Assembly (NCBI RefSeq): GCF_900109355.1 | Contig: NZ_FOBF01000007.1 | Span: 186,001-250,000 of the forward strand | DNA length: 64,000 bases | Reading direction: 5' to 3' | Source of the DNA: Nonomuraea pusilla | GTDB taxonomy: Bacteria; Actinomycetota; Actinomycetes; Streptosporangiales; Streptosporangiaceae | Shown here: in pieces, positions 16,919 to 24,628 of the stretch | How the letters are laid out: each line of letters starts with the position of its first letter | Numbering within the stretch: position 1 is the stretch's first letter | Translations under genes and position numbers: made by a program | The notes under the pieces: generated by a model | Databases searched by the model: none | Told to the model about the DNA's origin: nothing | The model's input: the letters and a program-made list of their open reading frames with translations, nothing else

Positions 16919-19429
16919 TCAGGCGCAGGGCGGGTTGATCGCGCCGGTGAGCGCCCTGTTCGCGTCGCGGACGCGGCCGACGTCGGGCTTGGTGACGGCC
17001 CTGTCGTACGTCATGAGGCCGTTCAGCTCGGTCTCGACGTCGGTGGTCTGCGTGTAGATGGCGGCGCTGAGCTGGTCGCAGGCGTGCAGCCGCTCCAGGG
17101 CCTTGGCCATGTCCACGTACCGGGTGGTGAGCGCCTCGGGGTCGGGCTCCACGGCGTAGCCCCAGCCGCCGCCCGACCAGGTGTGGCCGATCAGCGGCAG
17201 GCCGAGCCCGCCGTACTCGCCGATGACGTTGGCGCGGGCGCCGGACGGCTTGCCCGGGTTGCCCGGTCCCGGGTAGATGTGGAAGTCCTTGACGTCGCCG
17301 TTGCCGCCGTCCACGGCGCCGCAGCAGTTGATCCCGCTCATGTTGTCCACCAGGCGCGAGGGGTCCCAGCTCTTGACGAGGTCGGCGATGCGGGCCTGGT
17401 CGTACTGGCCCCAGCCCTCGTTGAACGGCACCCACATGACGATCGACGGGCTGCTGCGGTGCTGGTCCACCAGCTCGCGCAGCTCGGCCTCGAACTGCGG
17501 CCTGTCGTCGGCCCGCACGGTGGAGGGCATGTCCTGCCAGACGAGCAGGCCCAGCCGGTCGGCGTGGTAGTACCAGCGGTCGGGCTCGACCTTGACGTGC
17601 TTGCGCACCGCGTTGAAGCCGAGCGCCTTGGTCTGCTCCAGGTCGTACCGCAGGGCCTCGTCGGTGGGCGCGGTGTAGATGCCGTCGGGCCAGAAGCCCT
17701 GGTCGAGCGGGCCGAGCTGGAACACCGGCCGCCCGTTGAGCAGCATCCGGTTGCCGGAGAGGGAGATGGAGCGCATCCCGACGTACGACTCGACCTTGTC
17801 CTTCCTGAGCTGGACGGTGAGCCGGTAGAGGAACGGGTCGTCCGGGGACCACAGCCTCGGGTCGGGCACCGGCAGCCGCAGCTCCTGCCCGACCCGGCCG
17901 GTGACGGTGCCGACGACGCGCCAGCCGTCCCTCGCGGTGACGGTCACGGGGCCGGTTCCGGTGCCGCGGACGGTGACGTACACGGCCTCGCCGCGCAGGT
18001 CGGGAACGGTGTCGACGCGCTCGACGTGGTCGCGGGCGACCGGCTCGATCCAGACGGTCTGCCAGATGCCGGAGTTCGTCGTGTACCAGATGCCGCCAGG
18101 GGCGAGCCGCTGCTTGCCCAGGGCCTGCGCGCCCCGGTCGGACGGGTCGGAGACGCCGACGACGAGCTCCTGCGGGCCGGACGTCCTGAGCGCGGCGGTG
18201 ACGTCCACGGTGACGCGGCCGTAGCCGCCCTTGTGCGTGCCGACCTGCCTGCCGTTGACGTAGACGGTGGACTCCCAGTCCACCGCGTCGAGGTGCAGCA
18301 GGACCCGCTCGCCCCGCCAGGAGCGCGGCACCTCGAAGGTCCTGCGGTACCACATGCGGTCCTCGTGCCTGCCGATTCCGGACAGCTGCGACTCCACCGG
18401 GTACGGCACGACGATGCGCTCGGGCAGGTCGCGGCCGATCGGCGCGGCCTCGCCCTCCTTGGCGGGGGCGAACTGCCAGACGCCGTTGAGGTTGCGCCAG
18501 CGGTCCCTGGCGAGCTGCGGCCTCGGGTACTCGGGCAGCGGCCGGTTCCTGTCCACGTCCGCCGCCCAGCGGGTGCGCAGGACGTAGGACGAGCCGTTCA
18601 GGACGAGCGCGTACGGGAACGCCTCGACGGGCGTGCCGTCGGCGTAGGTCAGGCCGGCGTCGTAGGACGCACGGACGCTTTCACCCGCCTTGGCCGGGAT
18701 GGGGTACTGGAGGGCGAGTTCCAGCGAGTCCTGGTTCTTCAGGGTGGCGGAGGTGACGGGCCATCTGGTCCCGGCGACGGTGAGGACCACCTTGCCGGCG
18801 GCGTCGGCGGGCAGCGCCGCGAGCGGCTTGGCGAACGTCAGCGTCGCCACGTCGCCCGCCGCCGCGACCCGCGCGTCGCGCGGCCCCGGCGGGTCGAACC
18901 CGTCGGGCAGCGTGAACGCCTCCATCGGCACGATCTCCTTCGGCTGACTGGGGCTCTGCCAGCGCAGCCGCAGGTTGGCGCCCCCGAAGTGCTCGAAGTA
19001 CTCGACCTTGACGTCGTACGCCTTCCCGGCCTGCAGGACGATCGGGGTGCCGGTCTGCTCCCTGTCCCAGTCGTCCACCCAGTGGTCGATGACGGGCTTG
19101 CCGTCCACCCAGAGGCGGAAGCCGTTGTCACCGACGATCGAGAAGGTGTAGGTCTCGGAGAACTCCGGCGTGATCCGGCCGGTCCAGCGGACCGTGACGT
19201 CGTCCTCCCTGCCGGTGAGCAGCTTGAACACGGGGTTGAGGTCGGTCAGTTCGAGGCCGGGATCGACGACGCTCGCCTTGAGCTCGCCGAAGTCGAACTT
19301 CCCCGGGCCGGAGGCGAGGTAGTAGTCGCCGCGCAGCCCGTGCCGCTCTGCGGCGGCTCCGGCGGGGGCTGGCTGCTGCCATGACGCGGCCATGAGCACG
19401 GCCAGCAGCATCACGAGGAGCTTGCGCAC
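16919..19429 (-). CDS. Secreted PA14-domain glycoside hydrolase family 2 protein
   Basis: 836 residues, GTG start after AAAGGA. Residues 1-27 are a Sec signal peptide. A PA14 domain (about 30-170: GLRGDYYLASG, FSIVGDNGFRLWVDGKPVID, NLRLRWQSPSQ) is a likely carbohydrate-binding module. An Ig-like linker follows, then GH2 sugar-binding (about 310-470), immunoglobulin (470-570) and TIM-barrel domains. The predicted acid/base is Glu671 in FNEGWGQYD and the nucleophile Glu738 in GEYGGLG. It is the first gene of the operon with the YtfQ-like importer, so it probably releases the sugar that the importer takes up. Specificity within GH2 (galactosidase, glucuronidase, arabinosidase and others) is not deducible by eye. 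Confidence 0.92.
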   Translation of the reverse strand: MRKLLVMLLAVLMAASWQQPAPAGAAAERHGLRGDYYLASGPGKFDFGELKASVVDPGLELTDLNPVFKLLTGREDDVTVRWTGRITPEFSETYTFSIVGDNGFRLWVDGKPVIDHWVDDWDREQTGTPIVLQAGKAYDVKVEYFEHFGGANLRLRWQSPSQPKEIVPMEAFTLPDGFDPPGPRDARVAAAGDVATLTFAKPLAALPADAAGKVVLTVAGTRWPVTSATLKNQDSLELALQYPIPAKAGESVRASYDAGLTYADGTPVEAFPYALVLNGSSYVLRTRWAADVDRNRPLPEYPRPQLARDRWRNLNGVWQFAPAKEGEAAPIGRDLPERIVVPYPVESQLSGIGRHEDRMWYRRTFEVPRSWRGERVLLHLDAVDWESTVYVNGRQVGTHKGGYGRVTVDVTAALRTSGPQELVVGVSDPSDRGAQALGKQRLAPGGIWYTTNSGIWQTVWIEPVARDHVERVDTVPDLRGEAVYVTVRGTGTGPVTVTARDGWRVVGTVTGRVGQELRLPVPDPRLWSPDDPFLYRLTVQLRKDKVESYVGMRSISLSGNRMLLNGRPVFQLGPLDQGFWPDGIYTAPTDEALRYDLEQTKALGFNAVRKHVKVEPDRWYYHADRLGLLVWQDMPSTVRADDRPQFEAELRELVDQHRSSPSIVMWVPFNEGWGQYDQARIADLVKSWDPSRLVDNMSGINCCGAVDGGNGDVKDFHIYPGPGNPGKPSGARANVIGEYGGLGLPLIGHTWSGGGWGYAVEPDPEALTTRYVDMAKALERLHACDQLSAAIYTQTTDVETELNGLMTYDRAVTKPDVGRVRDANRALTGAINPPCA

Positions 19430-19438
19430 GGGGGGTCC

Positions 19439-19547
19439 TTTCAGAAAGAGGTCGATCAGGTTCGGGCAGCTTTTGACCCTTTCTCGCCCTCAAGTAAGCA
19501 CCGCCGGACCGACCCGGTCAAGATTCTCGATCAGATTCGTTCTGAAA
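19439..19547. promoter_or_regulatory. Candidate DeoR operator pair in glycosidase/regulator divergent region
   Basis: Outer inverted repeat TTTCAGAA (19439-19446) and TTCTGAAA (19540-19547), and a 12-bp direct repeat CGATCAGRTTCG at 19453-19464 and 19528-19539 (11 of 12 identical), 75 bp apart. The right-hand element also forms TCAGA-N5-TCTGA. Two related sites flanking the intergenic region between the GH2 operon and the DeoR gene suggest looping repression. Confidence 0.5.
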
Positions 19548-19592
19548 CGGTCAGAGCTGAACGCAAGCCGACCCCTCCACTATGATCGGGCC

Positions 19593-20393
19593 GTGAGCGA
19601 CACGCAGGGGGACAACCGCAGGCCGGTGTTCGCCGCCGAGCGCCGCCAGCGCATCCTGGAGCTGGTGCGCGCCAACGGCGCCGTGTCGCTGCGCGAGCTC
19701 GCCCAGGCCGTCCACTCGTCCGAGGTGACCGTCCGCCGCGACCTGCGGGCCCTCGAGTCCGAGGGCCTGCTCAACCGGCACCACGGCGGCGCCAGCCTGC
19801 CCGGCGAGCTGACCCGCGAGGCCGGGTACGCGCACAAGGTGTCGCTGGAGTCGGCGGAGAAGGCCGCCATCGCCGACCTGGCCTGCGCCCTCGTCGAGGA
19901 CGGCGACGCCATCGTGGTCGGCCCCGGCACCACCACGCAGGAGCTCGCGCGCCGCCTGACCCGGCACTCCGAGCTGGCCGTCGTCACCAACTCGCTGCTG
20001 GTCGCCCAGGCGCTCGCCGGTTCGCCCCGCGTCGAGGTGATGATGACCGGCGGCACCCTGCGCGGCCCGATCCTGGCCCTGGTGGGCAGCGTGGCCGAGC
20101 AGTCGCTGGCCGGGCTGCGGGTGCGCAGGGCGTTCATCTCCGGCAACGGGCTGACCGCCGAGCGCGGCCTGTCCACGCCCAACATGCAGGTCGCCGGCGT
20201 CGACCGGGCGCTCGCCGCGGCCGCCGAGGAGGTCGTGGTGCTGGCCGACCACACCAAGATCGGCATCGACACCATGGTGCAGACCGTCCCCGCCGAGCGC
20301 ATCGACCACCTCGTCACCGACGACGCCGCGCCACGCGACGTGCTCGACGAGCTGAGCGCCCGCGGGGTCCGCCTGCACGTCGCCCAGTTCTGA
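19593..20393 (+). CDS. DeoR/GlpR-family transcriptional regulator
   Basis: 266 residues from GTG 19593. N-terminal HTH (VSLRELAQAVHSSEVTVRRDLRALE) followed by the family hinge LNRHHGGASLP, then the DeoRC sugar-phosphate sensor domain with VGPGTTTQELARRL and TNSLLVAQAL. DeoR-family repressors sense phosphorylated sugars in the cytosol. It diverges from the GH2-importer operon and is followed 65 bases later by an orphan sugar ATPase gene, so it most likely controls both. The upstream in-frame extension to 19392 runs into the intergenic repeats and has no start with a ribosome binding site. Confidence 0.93.
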   Translation: MSDTQGDNRRPVFAAERRQRILELVRANGAVSLRELAQAVHSSEVTVRRDLRALESEGLLNRHHGGASLPGELTREAGYAHKVSLESAEKAAIADLACALVEDGDAIVVGPGTTTQELARRLTRHSELAVVTNSLLVAQALAGSPRVEVMMTGGTLRGPILALVGSVAEQSLAGLRVRRAFISGNGLTAERGLSTPNMQVAGVDRALAAAAEEVVVLADHTKIGIDTMVQTVPAERIDHLVTDDAAPRDVLDELSARGVRLHVAQF

Positions 20394-20458
20394 TCGAATG
20401 TGACGGGTTCGTTACTGGATTGTTTCCTTCCCCGTCCACGATCGAGGCGGAGGCAACC

Positions 20459-21949
20459 GTGCTACAGGTGGCAGGCGTTCTCAAGACCTTCCAGGGCACG
20501 ACGGCCCTGGACCACGTCACCCTCTCCGTCCGGGCCGGCGAGGTCCACGGGCTGGTCGGAGGCAACGGCGCGGGCAAGTCCACCCTGGTCAAGATCCTGT
20601 CCGGCGCGCTCCAGCCCGACGCGGGAGAGCTCCGCCTCCTCGGCGCGCCCGTACGGTTCGCCGGCCCCGCCGACGCCCGGCGCGCCGGCATCGCGACCGT
20701 CCACCAGGAGACGAACCTCGTCCCGACCATGAGCATCGCCAGGAACCTGCTGCTCGGCAGGGAACCGCGCGGCCGGCTCGGGCTGATCGACGCCGCGGCC
20801 GTCCACGACCGCGCCGAGCAGGTGCTCGCCGGGTACGGCCTGCGCGCCGACGTGCGCAGGCCGCTCGGCACGCTCGGCGAGGGCGCCCGCCAGATCGTCG
20901 CCCTCGCCAGGGCCGCCAGCGCCGACGCCAGGCTCGTCGTCATGGACGAACCCGCCTCCTCGCTGCAGCACGCCGACCTGGAGACCCTGTTCGCGGCCGT
21001 CGCCCGGCTGCGCGCCGAGGGCCGCTCGGTCGTCTACGTCACCCACAGGCTGGAGGAGCTGTACGAGATCTGCGACCGGGTGACCGTGCTGCGCGACGGC
21101 CGCGTCGTCCACACCGGGCCGCTCGCCGGGCTCGACCGGCTCAGGCTCGTCTCGCTCATGCTCGGCAGGCCGTTCCACCCGGTGGAGCCGCCGCGCGTCA
21201 CCGGCGAGCCCTCTCCGCCGGCCGACCTGCCCGTCCTGGAGGCCAAGGGGCTGACCCGGCGGCACGTCCTCGACGGGGTGTCGCTCGCGATGCGCGCCGG
21301 CGAGGTGGTCGGGCTCGGCGGGCTGCTCGGGGCGGGGCGCAGCGAGACGGCCCGCGCCATCGCCGGCGCCCTCCCCGTGGACGCCGGTCAGGTGACCGTG
21401 GCGGGCGCGCCCGCGCGCAGGTGGTCCGTCAGGAGCGCCGTCCGGGCCGGGATCGGGCTGGTGCCGGAGAACCGGGCCGGGGAGGGCATCGTCCCCGCCC
21501 TGTCGGTGCGCGACAACATCGCGCTGGCCGCGCTCCCCCGCCTGTCGCGCGCCGGCATCGTCTCGGACGCGCGGATCGACCGCATCGTCGCCACCTTCAT
21601 GCGCCGGCTCGGCATCAAGGCGGTCTCGCCGCGCCAGCCCGCGGGCGAGCTGTCGGGCGGCAACCAGCAGAAGGTGCTGCTGGCGCGCTGGCTGGCCACC
21701 CATCCCAGGGTGCTGCTCCTCGACGAGCCGACGCGCGGCGTGGACGTGGCCACCAAGCTGGAGATGCAGGCCCTCCTGGACGAGCTGGCCGTGGACGGCC
21801 TGGCCATCCTGCTCATCTCGTCGGACGTGTCGGAGCTGGTGGAGAACTGCGACAGCGTCGTGGTGCTGCGCGACGGCGCCATCACCGAGCAGCTCACCGG
21901 CCCTGAGGTGACCGAGGACCGCCTCCTGGCCGCCCTCGCCCGCTCCTGA
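20459..21949 (+). CDS. Orphan sugar ABC transporter ATP-binding protein (two fused NBDs)
   Basis: 496 residues; GTG start 5 bases after GGAGG (20449-20453). It is a clear paralog of the ATPase at 14127-15833: the ARNLLLGREPRGRLG stretch is identical and LSGGNQQKVLLARWLA is shared. NBD1 differs from consensus: Walker A is GGNGAGKST with Gly where Glu is usual, and Walker B ends DEPASSL instead of DEPTSSL. NBD2 is canonical (LLLDEPTRGVDVATK). No permease or binding protein is adjacent, and the next gene is an unrelated membrane protein on the other strand. It may be an alternative ATPase for the nearby importer, or the remnant of a duplicated operon. Confidence 0.9.
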   Translation: MLQVAGVLKTFQGTTALDHVTLSVRAGEVHGLVGGNGAGKSTLVKILSGALQPDAGELRLLGAPVRFAGPADARRAGIATVHQETNLVPTMSIARNLLLGREPRGRLGLIDAAAVHDRAEQVLAGYGLRADVRRPLGTLGEGARQIVALARAASADARLVVMDEPASSLQHADLETLFAAVARLRAEGRSVVYVTHRLEELYEICDRVTVLRDGRVVHTGPLAGLDRLRLVSLMLGRPFHPVEPPRVTGEPSPPADLPVLEAKGLTRRHVLDGVSLAMRAGEVVGLGGLLGAGRSETARAIAGALPVDAGQVTVAGAPARRWSVRSAVRAGIGLVPENRAGEGIVPALSVRDNIALAALPRLSRAGIVSDARIDRIVATFMRRLGIKAVSPRQPAGELSGGNQQKVLLARWLATHPRVLLLDEPTRGVDVATKLEMQALLDELAVDGLAILLISSDVSELVENCDSVVVLRDGAITEQLTGPEVTEDRLLAALARS

Positions 21950-21966
21950 CACCGCCCGGCGGCACG

Positions 21967-22551
21967 TCACCCCTCAGCCAGGAAAGGCGGAAACTGCGAC
22001 AGCCGATAAAACTCCAAAACAAGCACCACAAGCGCCATTAACCATGCAATAAGTACGATATATCCGTCATTCAGGTAAGCCTGTGCGGGCGGCAGGACGA
22101 GAATCCCGAAAGCGGCCACGGCCCATCGCAGGACGTCGAGAAAGGCCGCGCGGCCATGCCGCCCGAACAGGCGGATCCGCCCGATGACCGCGTCGGCGAT
22201 CACCCAGACGGTGATGGAGGAGCCCGCCCGCTCGGCCAGCTCCACCACCTGCAGAACGGACGAGTCCATCGGCAGGTCCTCCGTCAGCGCGCCCCTCGCG
22301 GCCAGGGCGACGGCCGAGACCCACACCATGCCGACGGCGAAGGTGCGGGCGCGGCCGAACGGGTCCTCGCCGGTCCGCCCCAGCCGCGACAGACCGGCCG
22401 CGCACAGCCCCCAGCCGAGGGGGTCGAGCAGCAGGTCGAAGCCGTTCAGGCGGACGGCGGCGAAGGCGAGGACGAACCCGGTGGCGACCCACGCGAGCGG
22501 CCGCCCTCCCCCGAGCCGCCCGTGAGAGGCCGACGGGCCGGTCAGGACCAA
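21967..22551 (-). CDS. Hypothetical membrane protein, 4-5 transmembrane segments
   Basis: I do not recognise this family. About 194 residues if the TTG at 22551 is the start; that codon overlaps the upstream stop by 10 bases, and no ATG or GTG is available before the first membrane helix. Hydrophobic segments: LAWVATGFVLAFAAV, LGWGLCAAGL, FAVGMVWVSAVALAA, LRWAVAAFGILVL and YIVLIAWLMALVVLVLEF. The repeated short-loop topology resembles small integral membrane proteins of unknown role. It is the second gene of a two-gene unit with 22542-23102 and converges with the orphan ATPase. Existence is well supported by hydrophobicity and coding bias; the start is not. Confidence 0.6.
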   Translation of the reverse strand: MVLTGPSASHGRLGGGRPLAWVATGFVLAFAAVRLNGFDLLLDPLGWGLCAAGLSRLGRTGEDPFGRARTFAVGMVWVSAVALAARGALTEDLPMDSSVLQVVELAERAGSSITVWVIADAVIGRIRLFGRHGRAAFLDVLRWAVAAFGILVLPPAQAYLNDGYIVLIAWLMALVVLVLEFYRLSQFPPFLAEG

Positions 22552-23102
22552 TCCGAGCTCACCGCCCTGTTGCACATCTCGACGGCGACGCCCCGCTGCC
22601 AGGCGACGGGGACGGGCTCCCCGGATGTTCCCGGCAGGCGCCAGGAGTCCGGGATCACCTCCACCGACCCGGACCACAGCCAGGTGCGGTACGTGAACCT
22701 GATCGACCGCGGCTCACGCGGCACCGCCGCGCAGTCGGTGACCACCACCCGCCCGCTGAACGTCCTCGTCTTCCCGCCCTCGACGGTGAGCTCGTCCTCC
22801 GGGATGAGACGCAGGCCCGGCACGTCCGCCGACACGCCGGTCAGGGTGAACGCGGCCCACCCCTCGTTCTCCAGCTCGCCGGTCAAGCCGGAGGACAGCG
22901 CGCCGCCAGGGCCGACCCCGGCGAGGAGGACGTCGACAGCGCTCACGCGGATGTGCGGAGTGAGCGATCCCGAGCCCGTGAGCGCCGTCGCCGCGACAAC
23001 GAGTGACAGGCAGCCGAGAACCGCCGCGTGCAACAGGGATCGCGTGCGCCGGTCACGCCAGGCGACAATTCCAAATTGCCGCCATATTTCTCCTGAATTC
23101 AC
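22542..23102 (-). CDS. Hypothetical exported or membrane-anchored protein
   Basis: About 186 residues from GTG 23102, which forms one end of a 34-bp palindrome. A signal-anchor (LLHAAVLGCLSLVVAATAL, about residues 24-43) is followed by a beta-rich extracellular domain: HIRVSAVDVLL, EGWAAFTLTGVSADVPGLRL, TFSGRVVVTDC and IRFTYRTWLWSGSVEV. Two cysteines (in VTDC and EMCN) might pair. The extracellular part looks like an immunoglobulin-like sandwich, but I cannot name a family. Its stop overlaps the next gene. It diverges from 23131-24549, and the shared palindrome suggests joint control. Confidence 0.7.
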   Translation of the reverse strand: MNSGEIWRQFGIVAWRDRRTRSLLHAAVLGCLSLVVAATALTGSGSLTPHIRVSAVDVLLAGVGPGGALSSGLTGELENEGWAAFTLTGVSADVPGLRLIPEDELTVEGGKTRTFSGRVVVTDCAAVPREPRSIRFTYRTWLWSGSVEVIPDSWRLPGTSGEPVPVAWQRGVAVEMCNRAVSSDWS

Positions 23103-23133
23103 GATTGGCCACCATATATGGTGACCAATCGTG
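23100..23133. promoter_or_regulatory. 34-bp near-perfect palindrome joining two divergent GTG starts
   Basis: Half-sites CACGATTGGCCACCATA and TATGGTGACCAATCGTG pair at 16 of 17 positions. Each outermost codon is the GTG start of a divergent gene (23102 minus, 23131 plus). The central CATATATG can serve as a -10 hexamer in both directions with transcription starting 3-5 bases before each GTG, and the GGTGG/GGTGA of each arm could act as a weak Shine-Dalgarno. This would be one symmetric bidirectional promoter-operator. Confidence 0.7.
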
Positions 23134-24549
23134 ACGACAGTCCCGATCATCTCCTGGGTGACCGCGAGCCTCGCCCTGCTCGCGGCGGCGCTGCCGGTCA
23201 CGCAGGAGCGGCTCACCCGGTTCGTCACGTTCACCCGCCTCTCCGTCACGGCGGCCGAAGCCCCGTACGTCATCGGCCACTTCACCGGCCTGCGGCGGTG
23301 GCGCCTGGCGGCCCTCGCCGTCACCGCGCCCCTGACCGGTCTCACCGGCGACCCGCTCTACCTGGTGGTGGGCTGGTGCGCGGCCCCCGTCCTCCGGCAC
23401 GCCCGGCCACGCCCGGTCCAGCCCCAGGACCCCGGCGACGACGTGACGACGTACCGGAGGGTGTGGCTGCTCGCCATGATCGCGGCCGTGACCGTGTGCG
23501 GCCACCCGCTGCTCGGGCAGGGCGCGACCCCGCAACGGCTGGCGCACGCCGCCGTCGTGGCCGTCGTGGCGGCGGCCGTGCCGCTCGCCGCCCGGCGCCT
23601 GCGCGGCGCGCAGCCTGCGGCGCCGCCCGAGACGGCGCCCGTCCGGGCGGCGCTGCGCCTGTGGTCGGCGCGGCAGCTCTACCTCGCGGCGACGGCGATC
23701 GTCGTGGCGGCCGCCTTCCTCGGCCCTGCCCGGGAGCCCCGCGAGCCGCTCGACGCCGCCTCACACGGCTACACGGCGCCCGGGGATCTCGCCGAGGAGA
23801 GGCCCGCCTTCACCAGGGTGCGCGGCCACGACCGGCCCACCTGCCCGTGGACGGACGAGTTCGACGCCCCCTGCCGGCACTGGCTGGTCAACGGCGAGCC
23901 GTTCCCGCAGGCCGCGCCGTACGTCGTCGCCGAGGGCGAGCCGCCCCGCACGGCGCCGTTCCAGCCCAGCCCGGACGGCAGGGCCCTCGTCTATCTGGAC
24001 CGCCACGACCGCCGCATGGTGTACGAGAACGCCAAGGGCGTCCACCACCTCACCGGCGCGCTGAGCGACGGCGAGGTCCCCACACCGGCGTTCGCCGGGC
24101 AGAACAGGTACGTCGCCCTGGTCGGAGACGGCGCGCGGATCACCGACACGAGGACCTGGAGCACGGTGCGGGTGCCGGGCGCCCGGCACCTGCACGACGT
24201 CAATCCGGCCGGGATCGTCGTCGCCACGGCCACGCGGATGCTCCTGGTCGACCACCGGGGCAGGACTCGGATGAGCCTCCCCCACGCGAGGAAGTCCGGC
24301 GACGACTACCGTCTCAGGCCGGACGGCGGGCGCCTGGTGGCCGTGCGGGGCGGAGGGGAGCGGGTGGAGACCTACGACCCGCGGACCGGTGAGCGGCTGT
24401 CGCGGGTCGTCCCCGCGCTCCCTGCCGGCGAGCTCCTCGCCCCTCTCCGATGGACGCGGGGCGGGCTCTTCCTCGTGCGGCTGGAGCCGAGCGACCGGGT
24501 CCGCGCCCTCGACCTGAGGACGGGCGAGCTGTCACGCCCGCCCCGCTGA
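23131..24549 (+). CDS. Hypothetical membrane protein with C-terminal propeller-like extracellular domain
   Basis: 472 residues, family not recognised. The N-terminal 200 residues contain several hydrophobic helices (SWVTASLALLAAALPV, YLVVGWCAAPVL, VWLLAMIAAVTVCG, AAVVAVVAAAVPLA, LYLAATAIVVAAAFL). The C-terminal 250 residues consist of repeated short beta units such as SPDGRALVYLDRHDRRMVYEN, NPAGIVVATATRMLLVDHRG and RPDGGRLVAVRGGG, resembling WD40/YVTN-type propeller blades. Two cysteines in TCPWTDEFDAPC could be a disulfide. It may sense or scaffold outside the cell. Divergent from 22542-23102 across the 34-bp palindrome. Confidence 0.72.
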   Translation: MTTVPIISWVTASLALLAAALPVTQERLTRFVTFTRLSVTAAEAPYVIGHFTGLRRWRLAALAVTAPLTGLTGDPLYLVVGWCAAPVLRHARPRPVQPQDPGDDVTTYRRVWLLAMIAAVTVCGHPLLGQGATPQRLAHAAVVAVVAAAVPLAARRLRGAQPAAPPETAPVRAALRLWSARQLYLAATAIVVAAAFLGPAREPREPLDAASHGYTAPGDLAEERPAFTRVRGHDRPTCPWTDEFDAPCRHWLVNGEPFPQAAPYVVAEGEPPRTAPFQPSPDGRALVYLDRHDRRMVYENAKGVHHLTGALSDGEVPTPAFAGQNRYVALVGDGARITDTRTWSTVRVPGARHLHDVNPAGIVVATATRMLLVDHRGRTRMSLPHARKSGDDYRLRPDGGRLVAVRGGGERVETYDPRTGERLSRVVPALPAGELLAPLRWTRGGLFLVRLEPSDRVRALDLRTGELSRPPR

Positions 24550-24628
24550 GCGTCACCCGCAGGGGCGGTGCGCTCATGGCGGGCCGCCGGGAGCGACGGC
24601 TTTCGCCCACCTCACTGCGGGCGTCCGG

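Noticed and set aside
20462..21970. A 502-codon minus-strand frame opposite the orphan ATPase.
   Set aside because: Composition is typical of a shadow frame; the plus-strand product has complete ABC motifs and a ribosome binding site.
23053..23085. A ten-codon frame MAAIWNCRLA with AGGAG before it, inside the start of the unknown exported gene.
   Set aside because: It could be a leader peptide, but it lies within the predicted coding sequence of 22542-23102 and has no attenuator-like hairpin; noted only because the start of that gene is uncertain.
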